NCBI RefSeq assembly: GCF_949628265.1
Contig: NC_088789.1
Coordinates: 9,850,886-9,914,885, forward strand
Direction: 5' to 3'
Length of the DNA stretch: 64,000 nucleotides
Origin: Cloeon dipterum
Lineage: Eukaryota; Arthropoda; Insecta; Ephemeroptera; Baetidae
In this document: piece by piece, positions 1 through 11,512 of the stretch
Layout of the letters: each line of letters opens with the position of its first letter
Numbering within the stretch: position 1 is the stretch's first letter
Program-made: the position numbers and the translations under genes
The notes under the pieces: model-generated
The model's database searches: none
What the model was told of the DNA's origin: nothing
Seen by the model: only the letters and a program-made list of their open reading frames with translations

Positions 1-3000
1 AGTGGCTGGACCGGCGATTCCTCGTCGGCAGAGATGGCCAATATGCGAGAGATGCTGTGGTCTGCCAACTTTTGGCGGTCACGCGCGTCACTGGCGTTGC
101 CTAGGTACAGGTGGGGCAGAATGCGGGAGATGGGGTGCTTGTGCAGATCGTAACTTGGTGGTTCTTCAGGCGCTGAGGAGATGAGGGTGGTTTCGCAGTG
201 CTCATGGTACTGACGCTGGAACTCTGAGTGCCCACCTAAATGATCGAAAAAAAGAGTTATAATGTAAATACGGATAATTTTTTTTAATTATCGCCATCTA
301 GCTAATTTGGAAGCTTTTTTAATCTTTATCAGAACTTGTTGAAACGTTTTTAAACCAATGGGTCATTGAAGATAACTCCAGTTAAATGTATTTCTAGTTT
401 TTTCTAGAGTGGAAGCCAAAGCCACTTGACTGTCAAGCTGTCAATCCAGCAAGTTTCTCTTTTTGTTGGTGGCTTTATTTTAAGTCTTTTAGGTGCCATA
501 GTGACGTCATATTCTTATAAAAATAAAAATTAATGACAACATACCTATCAAAACGGCAGGCTCGCGGTTCTCCTCCACCAACGAGGTGAGAGCCAGAAAT
601 AGAGGGTGTGTGGACGACAGCTTGTCGAATTCTACCGTACTCTGGTCGTAGACAATAATTTCCTTGTAATGTCGCTTACGCAGCGCTTCTTTCACCTCCT
701 TTGATGATGCAAGTTCACTGAGAAGGCTCCGCTTTGACAGCCTTTTGCGGCTGATCCGGTCCTGCAAGAAGAGCGTAATGAATTAAATCGACCAAGAAAA
801 TAAATACAAGTTTAATTATCAGGGGGTTATTTTTTCCTTCTTTCTAACCAAGAGAGTAATTTACTTTGTGTCTACCGCGCATGCGCAGGGTGTTACATAA
901 TTTTTCATCCAAAATAGCAGCCCACCTGGCAATTGATGTTGACAGAGCCAGCAATGTGACTTAGGTTGAAGGCCAAAAAGGGCCGGATGTCGATGAGTAG
1001 AATTCCGTTTCCACCACCCGTACTGAGGCTGCGCGCGAGGGAGGCGCAGTCAAGGGCGCGCACCTTGCGCAGCACCATGGAACGGTGCAAGGTGGATGAG
1101 TCGCAGCACGGCGAGGTGGGCAGCGACTGCGGCTCCAGCCTGCAGCGCTTTACCTCCGGCGAGGACGTTGACGGCGCCAGCAGCGGGCTCTTGAAGATGC
1201 TGCAACAAAGCATCGTGGGTTCACGATTAGACGATTGTCGAATGATGGCTGTTGCGTCGCAACCGCTCGATATTATTTATTTTAACTCGGCGGCTAATCT
1301 GAGGCAGATAATTTTTTAATTTGTCAGCTGATAACCCAACCGCTCAGGAGAGCTTTTAGCCGCTCAATGGTTCCCTTAATAACTTTCTAGATTATGAACG
1401 GAGGCGTAAAATGAGATAGTGATTCACGTCGCAATTCGTTTGAAATTTTGTATAGTCATATTAATCAATAGCACCGGAATTTCCTTAAACGTTATTTTTG
1501 GGCCCAGGTGTTGAAGTCAGTGCTCAAGTTAATATTAGGTAGCAAAATGCAATAAAAACAATACTAAAATTGGTGTCACTTAAAAACCAGGCAATTCTTT
1601 ACCTTTCCCGTCATTTTATTCAAGCCCAAATATGAAAAGCCAGAAAATTAAGATATTTTCAAACCAGCTACTACTTTCGTGGAGTTTTCCACTGCACTAA
1701 TTTTTCTATAGCCATTTCATAAACATTACATATCGCTCCCAATTGAACCGGTCAACTGGCTGCATTCGATTACGTGCATGAAGACAGCAAATTGATGTGG
1801 CCTTCGAGCTCATCACTGTTGTTGTATGTGCGATTAAATTTGCATGTTTACCGTTTTGCAAGAGAGGAATAAAATTACCCATCACGCATTGCGAAAATCG
1901 CACGCTAGCCTTTCTGCACGCAATCTTTGAGTGCTAAAGAGAAGTTTTCGAGCCGCGATGATGATTTGGCAAAGGGTATGGTATTTTTAAAACTCGATCT
2001 TGGCAAATGAAATGTTCAAAAGTTTTTGAATCATTGCCCGCGGGCAAAGAAAGATTGAACGCCAACTCAATTATCTGCGAGCCCAAGTGCCAAGATGGCT
2101 AAACTAGAAGTTCACTTTTATGAATCACGCACAATATAATTACCCGACAAGACTTCAAACTCAAGTGAATAAATACGCAAAATTGCACAGGGAGTGACTA
2201 AGCGTGCGACCATCACAAAGTATTTTGACGCCGCCGTATTTCTGATGAATCGACCGAATGAAGTCATAGACGAAAAATGAGTGATTTTCACACGGTGACG
2301 AATAATTGCGACTCTGAAAAGGCGCTTTTCTGAATCATCGCGGGGGTGTTTGCGCAATCATTAGGATTAGTCACGCACGATGCACAACAATTGCTAATGC
2401 AAAGACAGACCTAACATGCACACCTTGGCGGCAAGAGCGACAAAAAAAATAAATAAATATAAAGGCTTTGAGCAAGTGCATGCAAAATTACAGACGTAAA
2501 TAAGAGCAAGAGACCCGTTTAAACACTGCGAGCCGAAATAAAGTGTGGCGAATCCGATCGTGAATCATCGGCGCTGGCGAAAAGCAATACCACATCAGCA
2601 ACACAAAAATAACAGCCGATCACCCTCTTTTTAAAGGCCAAACTCTCACGCGGTGTGGCGACTCGCACTGCCAAACCCGCTAGTCCGTGCTGAACTTGCA
2701 TTTTCGAGAGCATTTACATCCGTATTTTTGTCCAACGAAGTGAAATTTGAAGGAAAATTTAAAATTTATACAAATTATCTCATTACGAAAAAATTGTTTA
2801 CTTGAAAAGACGCATGTATCTGGAAGTAATATCGTCGTTGTATTTATCAATTAGAAAATTATCCACGATGTCGCAGACACTAATTCTAAAAAACCTTTCG
2901 TGTTTTTTTTAATTAAAAAAAGTTATGCTGTAATGAAAGATATTGTGTAAGCCGTAGAGCAACCATTCAGTACAAAAATTGGATATCAGAGAAAAACATG

Positions 3001-4260
3001 CGTATTTCTGAACTATTTCCAATGATCTGAAAAGCTATTTTCGCGCCGTTTAGTCACGACGTGAGTCATGCTGCACTTTTTGCGCAATTGGACGCAATTT
3101 TGAGCGTCGAGGTGGTTGCAACAGCCTGCACGCGACTACGAATGTCAGAATACTAATCGCCGATAGCAACGATAAAGAATTGAAAAACCAACCACGCAAC
3201 GCTCTGATTGGCAATTATTAATACGCATGATTTGTTATTATCTAAACGAGATTTACGTTCAGTCAGAAATTGCGAGAAACCCATTCAGGTGTTAATTTAG
3301 AGGCAATCTTATGATGATTGCTACATACTTTATCTCGCTGTCAGCATGCATGTTTTTTCACGAGAAACTCAAAACCACTTCAATGGGATTTTACGTTAAG
3401 CACGCTTCTTTTAACTTTCGAGCGCGCGCGACGCAAATTTGGCACTTGCTTAAAGAGTTCATTTGTGACGGGAGATTGAATCTACGGGCCACATAATTAG
3501 TTTTGGGGTTGGACAAAAAGATCATGTTCAAAAGAAGGCTAGCAAAACAATATTATTTTCGAAAGCGTGACAAAAAAATGACGACGGGAACACGTGTAAG
3601 TTAGATCTTAAAATATTAATGATTTCAGCGGATAGACGTATCAAGATTTTTAATTTTATACTTACGGTGCCAATTGTGAAACAAGTTTTAATTTATTCTT
3701 AAAATGGTTCAAATATCAATTCCATGGGGCTATTTAAATTTTGAAGCTAATTTCGCAACAATCATTTATCCAGGCTAAACACCTCTTCTAAATATTAAAA
3801 GCCCTCTTTAAAATCGCGATACCAAGGAAATTAAAATACAAACTGCTAGTACTAAAACAGATAAGCAACAGAGTTGTTAAAAGTACAAGCAAAGCCAATA
3901 AAGCACGGTTTAAGGATCTGTGAACTCATTACCTTCAACTACCGCCTCTGTGCACACAAACACAAACAATCTAAACTATTAACAGAAGTAGGAAAACTAA
4001 ACAAGTTGATTGCTGGCGGCACGAGGTAAACAAAGTGGACTAGTTCTAAAAAGGCCGAACGTCCGTCCGAGAAAGCACGTTCAATGAAGAAATAAAGAGG
4101 CAGGATGTGTTTGTTACCTGGGACTGAAGGGCTGCGGCTTGTCGAGGGGCGCGGGCTCCGATACGCTGCGCGCCAGTGGCAGCCTCAGACTGGACCTCAG
4201 CTTCGCCGACTGCGGGGGGCTCTGGGGGGCTTCGGTCCGGATGGCCACCAGCGAGGTCAT
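1..4260 (-). CDS. DUSP10: MAP kinase phosphatase, DUSP10/MKP-5-like (partial, 3' end outside window)
   Basis: Four coding exons join in frame on the minus strand: 4260-4118, 1199-926, 761-545 and 235 to beyond position 1. The start ATG at 4260 is preceded by an in-frame TGA (4266-4264). Exon 1 encodes a Ser/Pro-rich N-terminus. Exon 2 holds the first part of a rhodanese-like domain (LIDIRPFLAFNLSHIAGSVN). Exon 3 continues it with DRISRKRL and KEIIVYDQST, the motifs that most resemble DUSP10. Exon 4 ends the rhodanese domain and opens the dual-specificity phosphatase domain with ISRILPHLYLGNASDARD. The catalytic HCxxGxxRS loop lies beyond the window, so activity cannot be checked. The family removes phosphate from Thr and Tyr of MAP kinases, and the DUSP10 branch prefers JNK and p38. 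That it is a MAP-kinase phosphatase is secure; the DUSP10 assignment is a similarity judgement. A long 5' intron and a dense AP-1 cluster lie upstream. Confidence 0.88.
1200..4117 (-). other. Intron 1 of the DUSP10-like gene
   Basis: This 2.9-kb stretch lies between coding exons 1 and 2. I see no other exon in it on either strand. It is AT-rich and holds one exact AP-1 site at 3062-3068 and several TGAATCA-like near matches between 2100 and 2350. The short open frames here have no recognisable domain. Confidence 0.7.
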
Positions 4261-4404
4261 CGCTCAGCTGCGGACAGACATCGGTGCTCGGTTATTTGGA
4301 GACTCCATCGCTCAAGAAAGAAACCGACTCTGGTGCGAGGCCTTTAAACGAATCGCACTGGGGGGAAACGGCACTCGCGATGACTCATCCGACACGCAAA
4401 TAGC

Positions 4405-4406
<2 letters not shown>

Positions 4407-4450
<44 letters not shown>
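4407..4450. repeat. (TC)22 microsatellite
   Basis: Forty-four bases of uninterrupted TC dinucleotides lie about 150 bp upstream of the DUSP10-like start codon. On the gene's strand this reads as GA, the sequence bound by GAGA-factor-type proteins in insects. Confidence 0.95.
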
Positions 4451-4453
<3 letters not shown>

Positions 4454-7400
4454 CCCACTAAGTGTGTGTTTCGCGCCGCCCCTAGACCCCTGAAGGCGAA
4501 CAACCCTGGGTCACCGAAAATAATGAGATATTTTAAAATCATAATTTTATTTAAAATTATATAGTATGAGTCAAGCAATGAGTGAACAAGGAAGGTATTT
4601 CAGATTTTTTTCAGGCAGCGGAACTGTTATGGTTTGTGAATCATTTATTTTTTTAAGTTTATCAATACAGGAAAATTCCAAACTACTTGAGTTGTTGGCT
4701 ACAATAAACAGTTTTGACAATTTGTTCTAAAATTGCAATTATCCAAAAAGGACCTTTCTACAGTAAAAATGCAAATTTTTCATATTTCCTCCAAAATATT
4801 CAGCGCTTGACCACATTTACTTAGCAGATTTCGATTCCTCTCGTTGAAATCTGTCTAACTGCGTATGAAACCTTTTAGGGAAACTTTTTGTTTTAAAATA
4901 GAGTAAGATTTCTAGCAGGGAGACAGTCCTCGCCATTTGAAAAGCAACCTAACTTTGAAGCCCCTTTCCTAAAATATTTACAGTGCTACCTAGATCAGAT
5001 TTGACTTTAGGGATTAGATAATGCATTGGAAACAAGGATTTTCCTGGGGTTGCAGTATCGATGAGGAGAGCAATTTTAATTTGAGTCGACGGAAGGAAAT
5101 TAAAGTAACCTAAGTTCCTATCAGTTTGAAAAATCAATTAGAAGTGTCATGAGTCAACTTTTCATGCATAGAAAAGTGAACAAAGCGATGTCGGCGGAAA
5201 TGGAAGGAAGAAACATGTCTTTATTCCATACAAAATTAAAGGACACACTCTGCTTTTATTGTATGCAAAGCCGACAGCTTCAGAACGAAAATATTCACGA
5301 CTTATATGAATATTATTACGAAGTCGAACGCGGTTCCCACAGTCGAGATTTTAGAGCGCTCGCTGCTCTCACTCTCTTCGAGGCAATAATTGAATTCGCA
5401 GAAAATTATAGCTTTTTTCCTTGTGTAATTGGGTTACTGTAATTTCTGCCTGAGAGTAAGGAACAATGAGCTGTTGGCTGATTCAGAAGTGCGTTTCCCT
5501 GAATGAAAGCCTGACTGCTTTTCGTGAATCGAGATGCTAACTGGAAGTCGACGGCACTAGTCATGACTGAGCGACGCAACATTTTTCTTAATTCGTATTG
5601 TATGGATTGTTTCGAGAGTAAAGAAACTCGCTACCGTAAAAAAAAATGTATAATGCATGAGCGAAAAATGCGTGTTTGCTATTCAAACAATAGAGAAGCT
5701 GTGACACGTGCAAAAAATACGGCGAAAAGAATAATGGTAATACTGGAATAGCGAATGCTTCTTGAGTAACCTCAGCGCGGTTCACCTGCCGGGAGCTGTC
5801 AAGAAATGACCTTTAAAGGTCGGCTAAACGCGCAAAAACCCGGTCGAATATCTCGATCTGGGAGTCAAAAGGTTGGAAATTTCTTTACCGTCTGCAGCGC
5901 CCTCGAAAGGTGGCCAGGGGGCAGCCGGGGGCCTTGGCGCGGCCTCCGGAGGCAGGAAGTGATTCGACCTTATTAGCTGAGCGAGCGATTCCAGTTCCCC
6001 CCGTTGCCGCAATTCTGTTGGTGAGTCATGCATTCACGGCAGACTGCGTCATCACGTCGTGGTATCACACACAACAGCATACACGGCTCCAATGTATTTC
6101 AACCACCTTTTGTGCCCGAGCACACCAGGTGCAAACACTCTAATCTCTGCCCGCAGCCGCCTCCCCTCCCTCCTGCAGAAAATACCCTATTGTGCATATT
6201 ATTATCGGAGCGATTTTTGCCACCTCCTCACACTTGTGCACATTCATAAGACGGCCAGAAGTTGTCTGAAATTAGAGTCTGCATTTAAAAATTAGGCTCC
6301 GGGTTAATCCACCAATTTCAATTTTTAGAAAATAAAATATAGTTTTTTATTAAAAAAATATATACATAATAAATCCTAAAGGTGCAATTTTTTAATATCT
6401 TGTGTGAATTAGGCTTACTGTCGATTTTATCCCACAAAAATTTAATATGGATTTTTGCTGTTTTTTACTTACAAAGTAAACAAGCATTAATGTTTGATGT
6501 CAGTCTTAAACATTTTCAATGTAGTATTACTTTGAGAGCTTGATGGTTCCTTGGCAACTCTTTTGAAGCCGATGTTATTAGTGGTGCCAGTTTTAAATGC
6601 CGAAAATAAGGGCTTGAGCCGGTGAGATCAGCGTTTGGAATTGTAATCAGCGACGGCCACGCAAAACACACAAACCAGCAAATGAAAATTGCCGGCCGAG
6701 GTGAGTCATGTGCTTGAAATGGAAAGTGCCGGCTGGAGTAGCTAAATGTTGTTAAATCCGTCCAATAGAGCGTTTCATTCGTTTCCAGAAACGATTTTTA
6801 CCAGTGCAGTGCACGGTGAGATCGCTTACTTTCTTCGCAACTTTTTTCTCTTTTGGAATAATATAGATTCGCAGTCTTTGCAGCACGGAGAGGTAGAAAA
6901 TGTAGTACACCATCAGTCGTGCAGAGATTTGCAACGCTGGGTTCGATTAATAAAACACGCCGCTAAAAGTGGATGTTAGATCATCAAGTGATCTCACTGT
7001 TTGCCTTTGAAGGAAATTTAAAAAAAAACCTAGTGCCGTTTAACGTGTCTGCTTTTTATCTGTTTACTTAACAACAACAGCTGTGTCGAAATTGAAAATT
7101 GGTCAGAGGGGGGTTGTAGTAAAGATAATATATATTTGATAAATCGAGCGTATGACTCATATATGATATAATTTTACGAGGTGGGGTTTCCTAACAAGTT
7201 TTACAGCTTTAATCGAATTACTCAAGGCGACAAAAATTTAGTATTATTATTCCTCTCCAAAGAACCAATAAAGACTTGTTTACAAACTAAGATTGGTTCA
7301 ACCAATAGGTATAGTAATCATAATAATCTTTGACCGTTTTTAAAATAATCCCCTTTATAAATATTCAACGAACGAGTAAAACATAATATATTTAATATTT

Positions 7401-8294
7401 GTAATAGTAACGTAATAAATAATAACGATAATTATTTTTTCAAACTCGATCAAAGAAGTAACAATTTCCTTATTTCACAAGTTGCGCTCATCCTTGATTG
7501 GAATGCTGGATGCGGTCGCATTTTTTCGCCACGCTGTCATGAAAACGTCACCAAAATTAGTATTCCTTGAGCGTTAGCAAAGGTCATGATTCACAATTTG
7601 TTTTCCTGTGTGTATGATGGGTGCTCTGCTCAAATACGCGGCGCGCATACATGTGCGTTTAAGAGGAAAAAACGCTACGCAGATATAAAGGAAAATGACT
7701 GCTCGCTTTTGGAATGGCAACACTTCCGATGTACCAAGATTGATTCACTTTTTGATTGCGTTCACATAAAAAGGAAAAAACAAGCAAGGCTGTTCCTGGA
7801 GGAAAATGAGGAAAAAATAAATGCTGTGGATTATTCCACGCAACCACACAATGCGTGTTTAACAAGCAGACAAAATTTCCCAGGAATCACCACCAAACGC
7901 TGGTGGTATTTTTATCTGACGCGAATCGTCAATCGTGTCACCCAAGTGTTTTACTAGCGATGAGCCAAAAACATCCGCATTCGAAACAAACAAGGGGGAA
8001 ATGCACTTTTGGCGGGACGAAATGTGGGTCAATCCGATTTGGAAAAGAATCCGAGTTGGCGGCACGTGAGACTGTCGCGAGCAGGGGAACGGGGGTGACA
8101 GGACGGGGGATAATTGCGCGTTTCACTCTATTTCAAGCCGGTGAGTGACTCACTCCGGCCGTGCAGATGATGACTAACGAGGGATGCAAAATGCGGGGTG
8201 TGCAATTGACAAACCCCTGAATTATGAAATGAGCGACAACAACACAAAACGCACGCGGGGGCAGCGACCATGACAATTGGGTGCGTGAGTCACT

Positions 8295-8298
<4 letters not shown>

Positions 8299-8344
<46 letters not shown>
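8299..8344. repeat. (AG)23 microsatellite
   Basis: Forty-six bases of uninterrupted AG dinucleotides lie between AP-1 sites at 8286 and 8386. It is complementary in sense to the TC tract at 4407-4450, so the two tracts form a long-range inverted pair. Confidence 0.95.
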
Positions 8345-8347
<3 letters not shown>

Positions 8348-9064
8348 TGCGCAACACCCATTTCGACTCCAGAACCCGCGCGTCGTGAGTCAGCCGAGTG
8401 AGTCACGGGGGTTGACGGGTGGATGGGTGATTCATCCCCCGGGGGTGCATCCGGCGTGCCGAATCAACAGCTGAACGCACCCTGTCAATGAGCCATTCAT
8501 GCACCGGAAGCACACACGGAAGAGAAAAACGCGTCAAGGCTAACCGCACTCGCGCGCTGCCAAAGCGCCGTTTATCCGCCACCGACGGAGATGCGAGCTC
8601 CTTTCCTGGCAACATTCTCTCGGCTCGCCTCCTCCAGGAGCACGCTACACGTATTACATACTTTCCGGAAAAGTGTGCGTAGTACCGCGATAGCGTAAAG
8701 TAGCCGAGCGACCGCGATAATAATAATAATGGTGGCGTGAGTCATCCTGCAGAGACGAGGTGACGTCATGCGATAGGCTCACTCATTTTACATTATTTAC
8801 ACGCGCCCGCCGACGTTTCGCAGGGTCGGCCCGACAGCTGGTACATAGCAGAGCCGAATCCGCGACTGTCACCTGCCGGCTCGATAGGAGCACCGGTCAG
8901 CCGAAGGGCAAAACAGGGTCGGCAGGTGAAAAATAGAAAACGCGCTTTTGAAAGTCCTGGCGTAAATAGGCGCATGGTTTGGCTGTTTGTTTACTTCCCT
9001 CGGGCTCTATAGCCGCGCCAGGGTGCGAACCCACGCGTCAGGGGCTGCTTGAATGACCACTCAC

Positions 9065-9262
9065 CTCTTTTGGGTCCAAGGGCGTCCGCAGGGTTGGCTT
9101 GTATTCCTTTTTGTTAGCGAAGAGTTCGCCGAGGACGAGCGGTGGCTCCGCGAGTGCAAGACAGACTGGCTGCGGCGGCTCTCGGCTCTCCCACTCGCAG
9201 CAATTGCTATAGGCGCTCACTGACGTCACCGAGAGGAATCCCCTTCCCTACACAGTGACTCA
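9065..9262 (-). promoter_or_regulatory. Candidate promoter and first non-coding exon of the DUSP10-like gene
   Basis: On the minus strand an AP-1 site (9256-9262) and a CRE (9221-9228) are followed by a TCAGT initiator overlapping the CRE. A GC-rich stretch then ends in a strong donor, GTGAGT, at 9064. This arrangement fits a first non-coding exon of roughly 155 bases. There is no clear TATA box and no good downstream element at +28. The stretch is also open in one frame, so an N-terminal coding extension is not excluded, but the in-frame stop just before the ATG at 4260 argues against it. Confidence 0.35.
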
Positions 9263-11250
9263 GGTATCGACCTGCCTTCACGCTTATGTACAGTTCGCAC
9301 GGCCTATGTTATGTACTGAGCCTATTAAATTAATAAATCATAATCGCGCACTTTGATGCACGTGCAGCGCTGATGAGTTGACTGAATGGAAATGGAGACG
9401 CCGTGCCTTTAATTCGGTGGCGAATTAACGAAGCGAGCATTATTTCATTCAATCTTTGAAACGCCACCGTTGGGTAATTTTTTCTTTCACAATTCACACT
9501 ACTTGAGGACACTGCGTAGTTCTCATATTCTAGAATGAATAATTGCACTCGGTATTTACGGTAAATTTACCATTTTTTAATTAATAAAATAAATGTTTAC
9601 ATTTATACAAAAATTGTATCCTATAATAACATAACATTAAATTAATCATTTTGATCTGTGTTGAATGAACGATAGTCCCTGTTTGATTTAGAGTGAATCA
9701 TCACGGCTTGTATATCATATTATATTATTTATTTTAATGCAGTGCACTTTGAGTCTGGGGCGATCGGCTGGCTGATCAATGAGCAAATATTTAATTCCAA
9801 AATATTATAGCGGATTAAGGACTTTGCTCCGGTGAGAGCGACGGTGTTTAATATCTATATCCTACAAAGCTCTCAGTCAATGCCGAGAGCGGTCAGTCTG
9901 CTTTTTATGGAATTATGCGCGAGAACGCAAATAGGAAGAAAGCTTGCTAGTGCTGGAAGATATTTGAAGGGCAACGCCATAACGGTCGCGTTTAATACAC
10001 ATATCTTCCCGTGGGGTTTCTCTCCCATCAATAACAAGAAAAATCAGTTTCATGGCATTTTTTTTTTTAATTTTTCTTACAAATTAATTCCATGTTTGCT
10101 GAACTTTGTGACAAGGTTTGCTGCTAAGTGTGATGTTGAGTGATTATACAAAACCATTTCCTGAGTTTCCTTAATTTTATTGTGATGATGTTCTCAAATT
10201 ATTTACATTTTTGAATAGACATCAGTGTTGCAACAAATAACTTAACGGATCATAGCAAATTGGTTACGGTAAATTTTGTATGATTTCAACATATTAGGGA
10301 AATGTGTTTGTTAACAAATAAGGCGTGTCAAATTCACAAAATTATTACCACAAGGAAACTGATTGCACTTAAAAACATCGTTTGCATTTTAGAAAAGTAT
10401 ATTACACACTAATTTATTGTGAAATGTCAGAGTTGCAACATGTTCAATAATAATATTATGGCAAAATTGCATTTTTATATAAAAATAAAATCCAGGATGT
10501 TTCGTCAGATAATGGAAATCCGCAATAAGAAAAGGCAGCAAATCAATCAACACAGGTAGCGTTCGAAATTCTGGACCGACTGCAACAACGCAGGCGGAGG
10601 TGCATAAACAGAAATGGTCCTTCAAAATAACACCAGTGACCACAAACAAAAAAAAGTCTAATCGCATTCAATAAATTGAATTTTATTGAATCTCTTCATG
10701 ATAAAATTAAGATCAGTAAAAGTTGAACGTACGTTAGGTATTGGTCTGGCTGATCCATCCACAACAAGAGACATACCGATTGACATGATTAATCAATAAT
10801 TTTAAAGTAATTATACTTATTCCATGAATCTCGATTGCGAGAAGGTCGATGGTTGGTGTGATTCATAGAAAGTGTTGTTCTTCATGTTTTGTGAATTTGT
10901 GTTTGTGTAGTTTACATTACACAATAAACTCGCTCTCTTTATTCTCTGATAATACATCGATGTGTGTGGTGCCCTTACACGCTAACGAGAGTTAAAATTC
11001 ACACCCAGACTACCACGAGACACAACAACAAGTCCTTATTCTTCGTTCAACAGGTACATCTCACTTCTTCCGCCCTCCTCTTCTACTTGGCGCCGCTCCT
11101 GCAAATTTTTTCATTAAATTCATTAATGCACAAAGCAACGCACCAATAAAATATCAAGAGTATGTTCTACAAAATATCAAAAAAGTGTGTGACTAATAAA
11201 AGCCTGCTATTGCTCATGAGATTTGAGACTGTGACCTTGGCCAATTACCT
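9263..11250. other. Intergenic, AT-rich, no gene seen
   Basis: This separates the DUSP10-like 5' region from the convergent 3' end of the nuclear-protein gene. Open frames up to about 100 codons occur on both strands, but none has a recognisable domain or good splice context. No RNA gene is evident. Confidence 0.6.
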
Positions 11251-11267
11251 AGAAAGATAAAATCGCT

Positions 11268-11273
11268 TTATTA
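11268..11273 (-). terminator. Candidate polyadenylation signal of the nuclear-protein gene
   Basis: AATAAA on the minus strand, about 245 bases past the last supported coding position. It is the first perfect hexamer I found downstream. Confidence 0.4.
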
Positions 11274-11512
11274 AGCTTTTACAGGTAGGAATAGATATCA
11301 TGTGTTTTGAAACAATGATTTCTTTCAAAAAAGCTCTGGTAAAAATTTAATTTAACTGAACCAGCGTGCACAGTATTCAATGCAAATAATTTACAAAGAA
11401 GGCAAAGCCTCTTTCAACTGTCGTAAAATTCGTTAAACTGTTTAAACGATAACTTTAACAGCTTGTGATTAATTTACAGATATATACTAGTGTGGTGGGC
11501 CTGACATTAGAT

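Larger units (their letters stand above)
4267..9064 (-). other. Putative 5'-UTR intron and upstream region of the DUSP10-like gene
   Basis: A candidate acceptor (GTCCGCAG) sits just before 4267, seven bases upstream of the ATG at 4260. A strong donor (AAAGAG followed by GTGAGT) starts at 9064 on the same strand. If both are used, this 4.8-kb stretch is a 5'-UTR intron. It contains most of the AP-1 cluster, a (CT)22 tract, an (AG)23 tract and a CpG-rich part from about 8000. I see no coding exon in it. Confidence 0.4.
3062..9262. promoter_or_regulatory. Cluster of 13 AP-1 (TGAGTCA/TGACTCA) sites around the DUSP10-like 5' region
   Basis: Exact TGAGTCA or TGACTCA heptamers start at 3062, 4381, 4567, 5150, 6022, 6702, 7153, 8146, 8286, 8386, 8399, 8738 and 9256. 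Several sit in the longer palindrome ATGA(G/C)TCAT, typical of Fos/Jun and ATF dimers. CRE octamers (TGACGTCA) are at 8761-8768 and 9221-9228, and one more is in intron 3 of the gene (502-509). Random expectation for a seven-base motif on both strands is about one in this length. The sites span intron 1, the putative 5' intron and the candidate promoter, so they probably regulate this phosphatase gene, but binding is inference. Confidence 0.65.
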
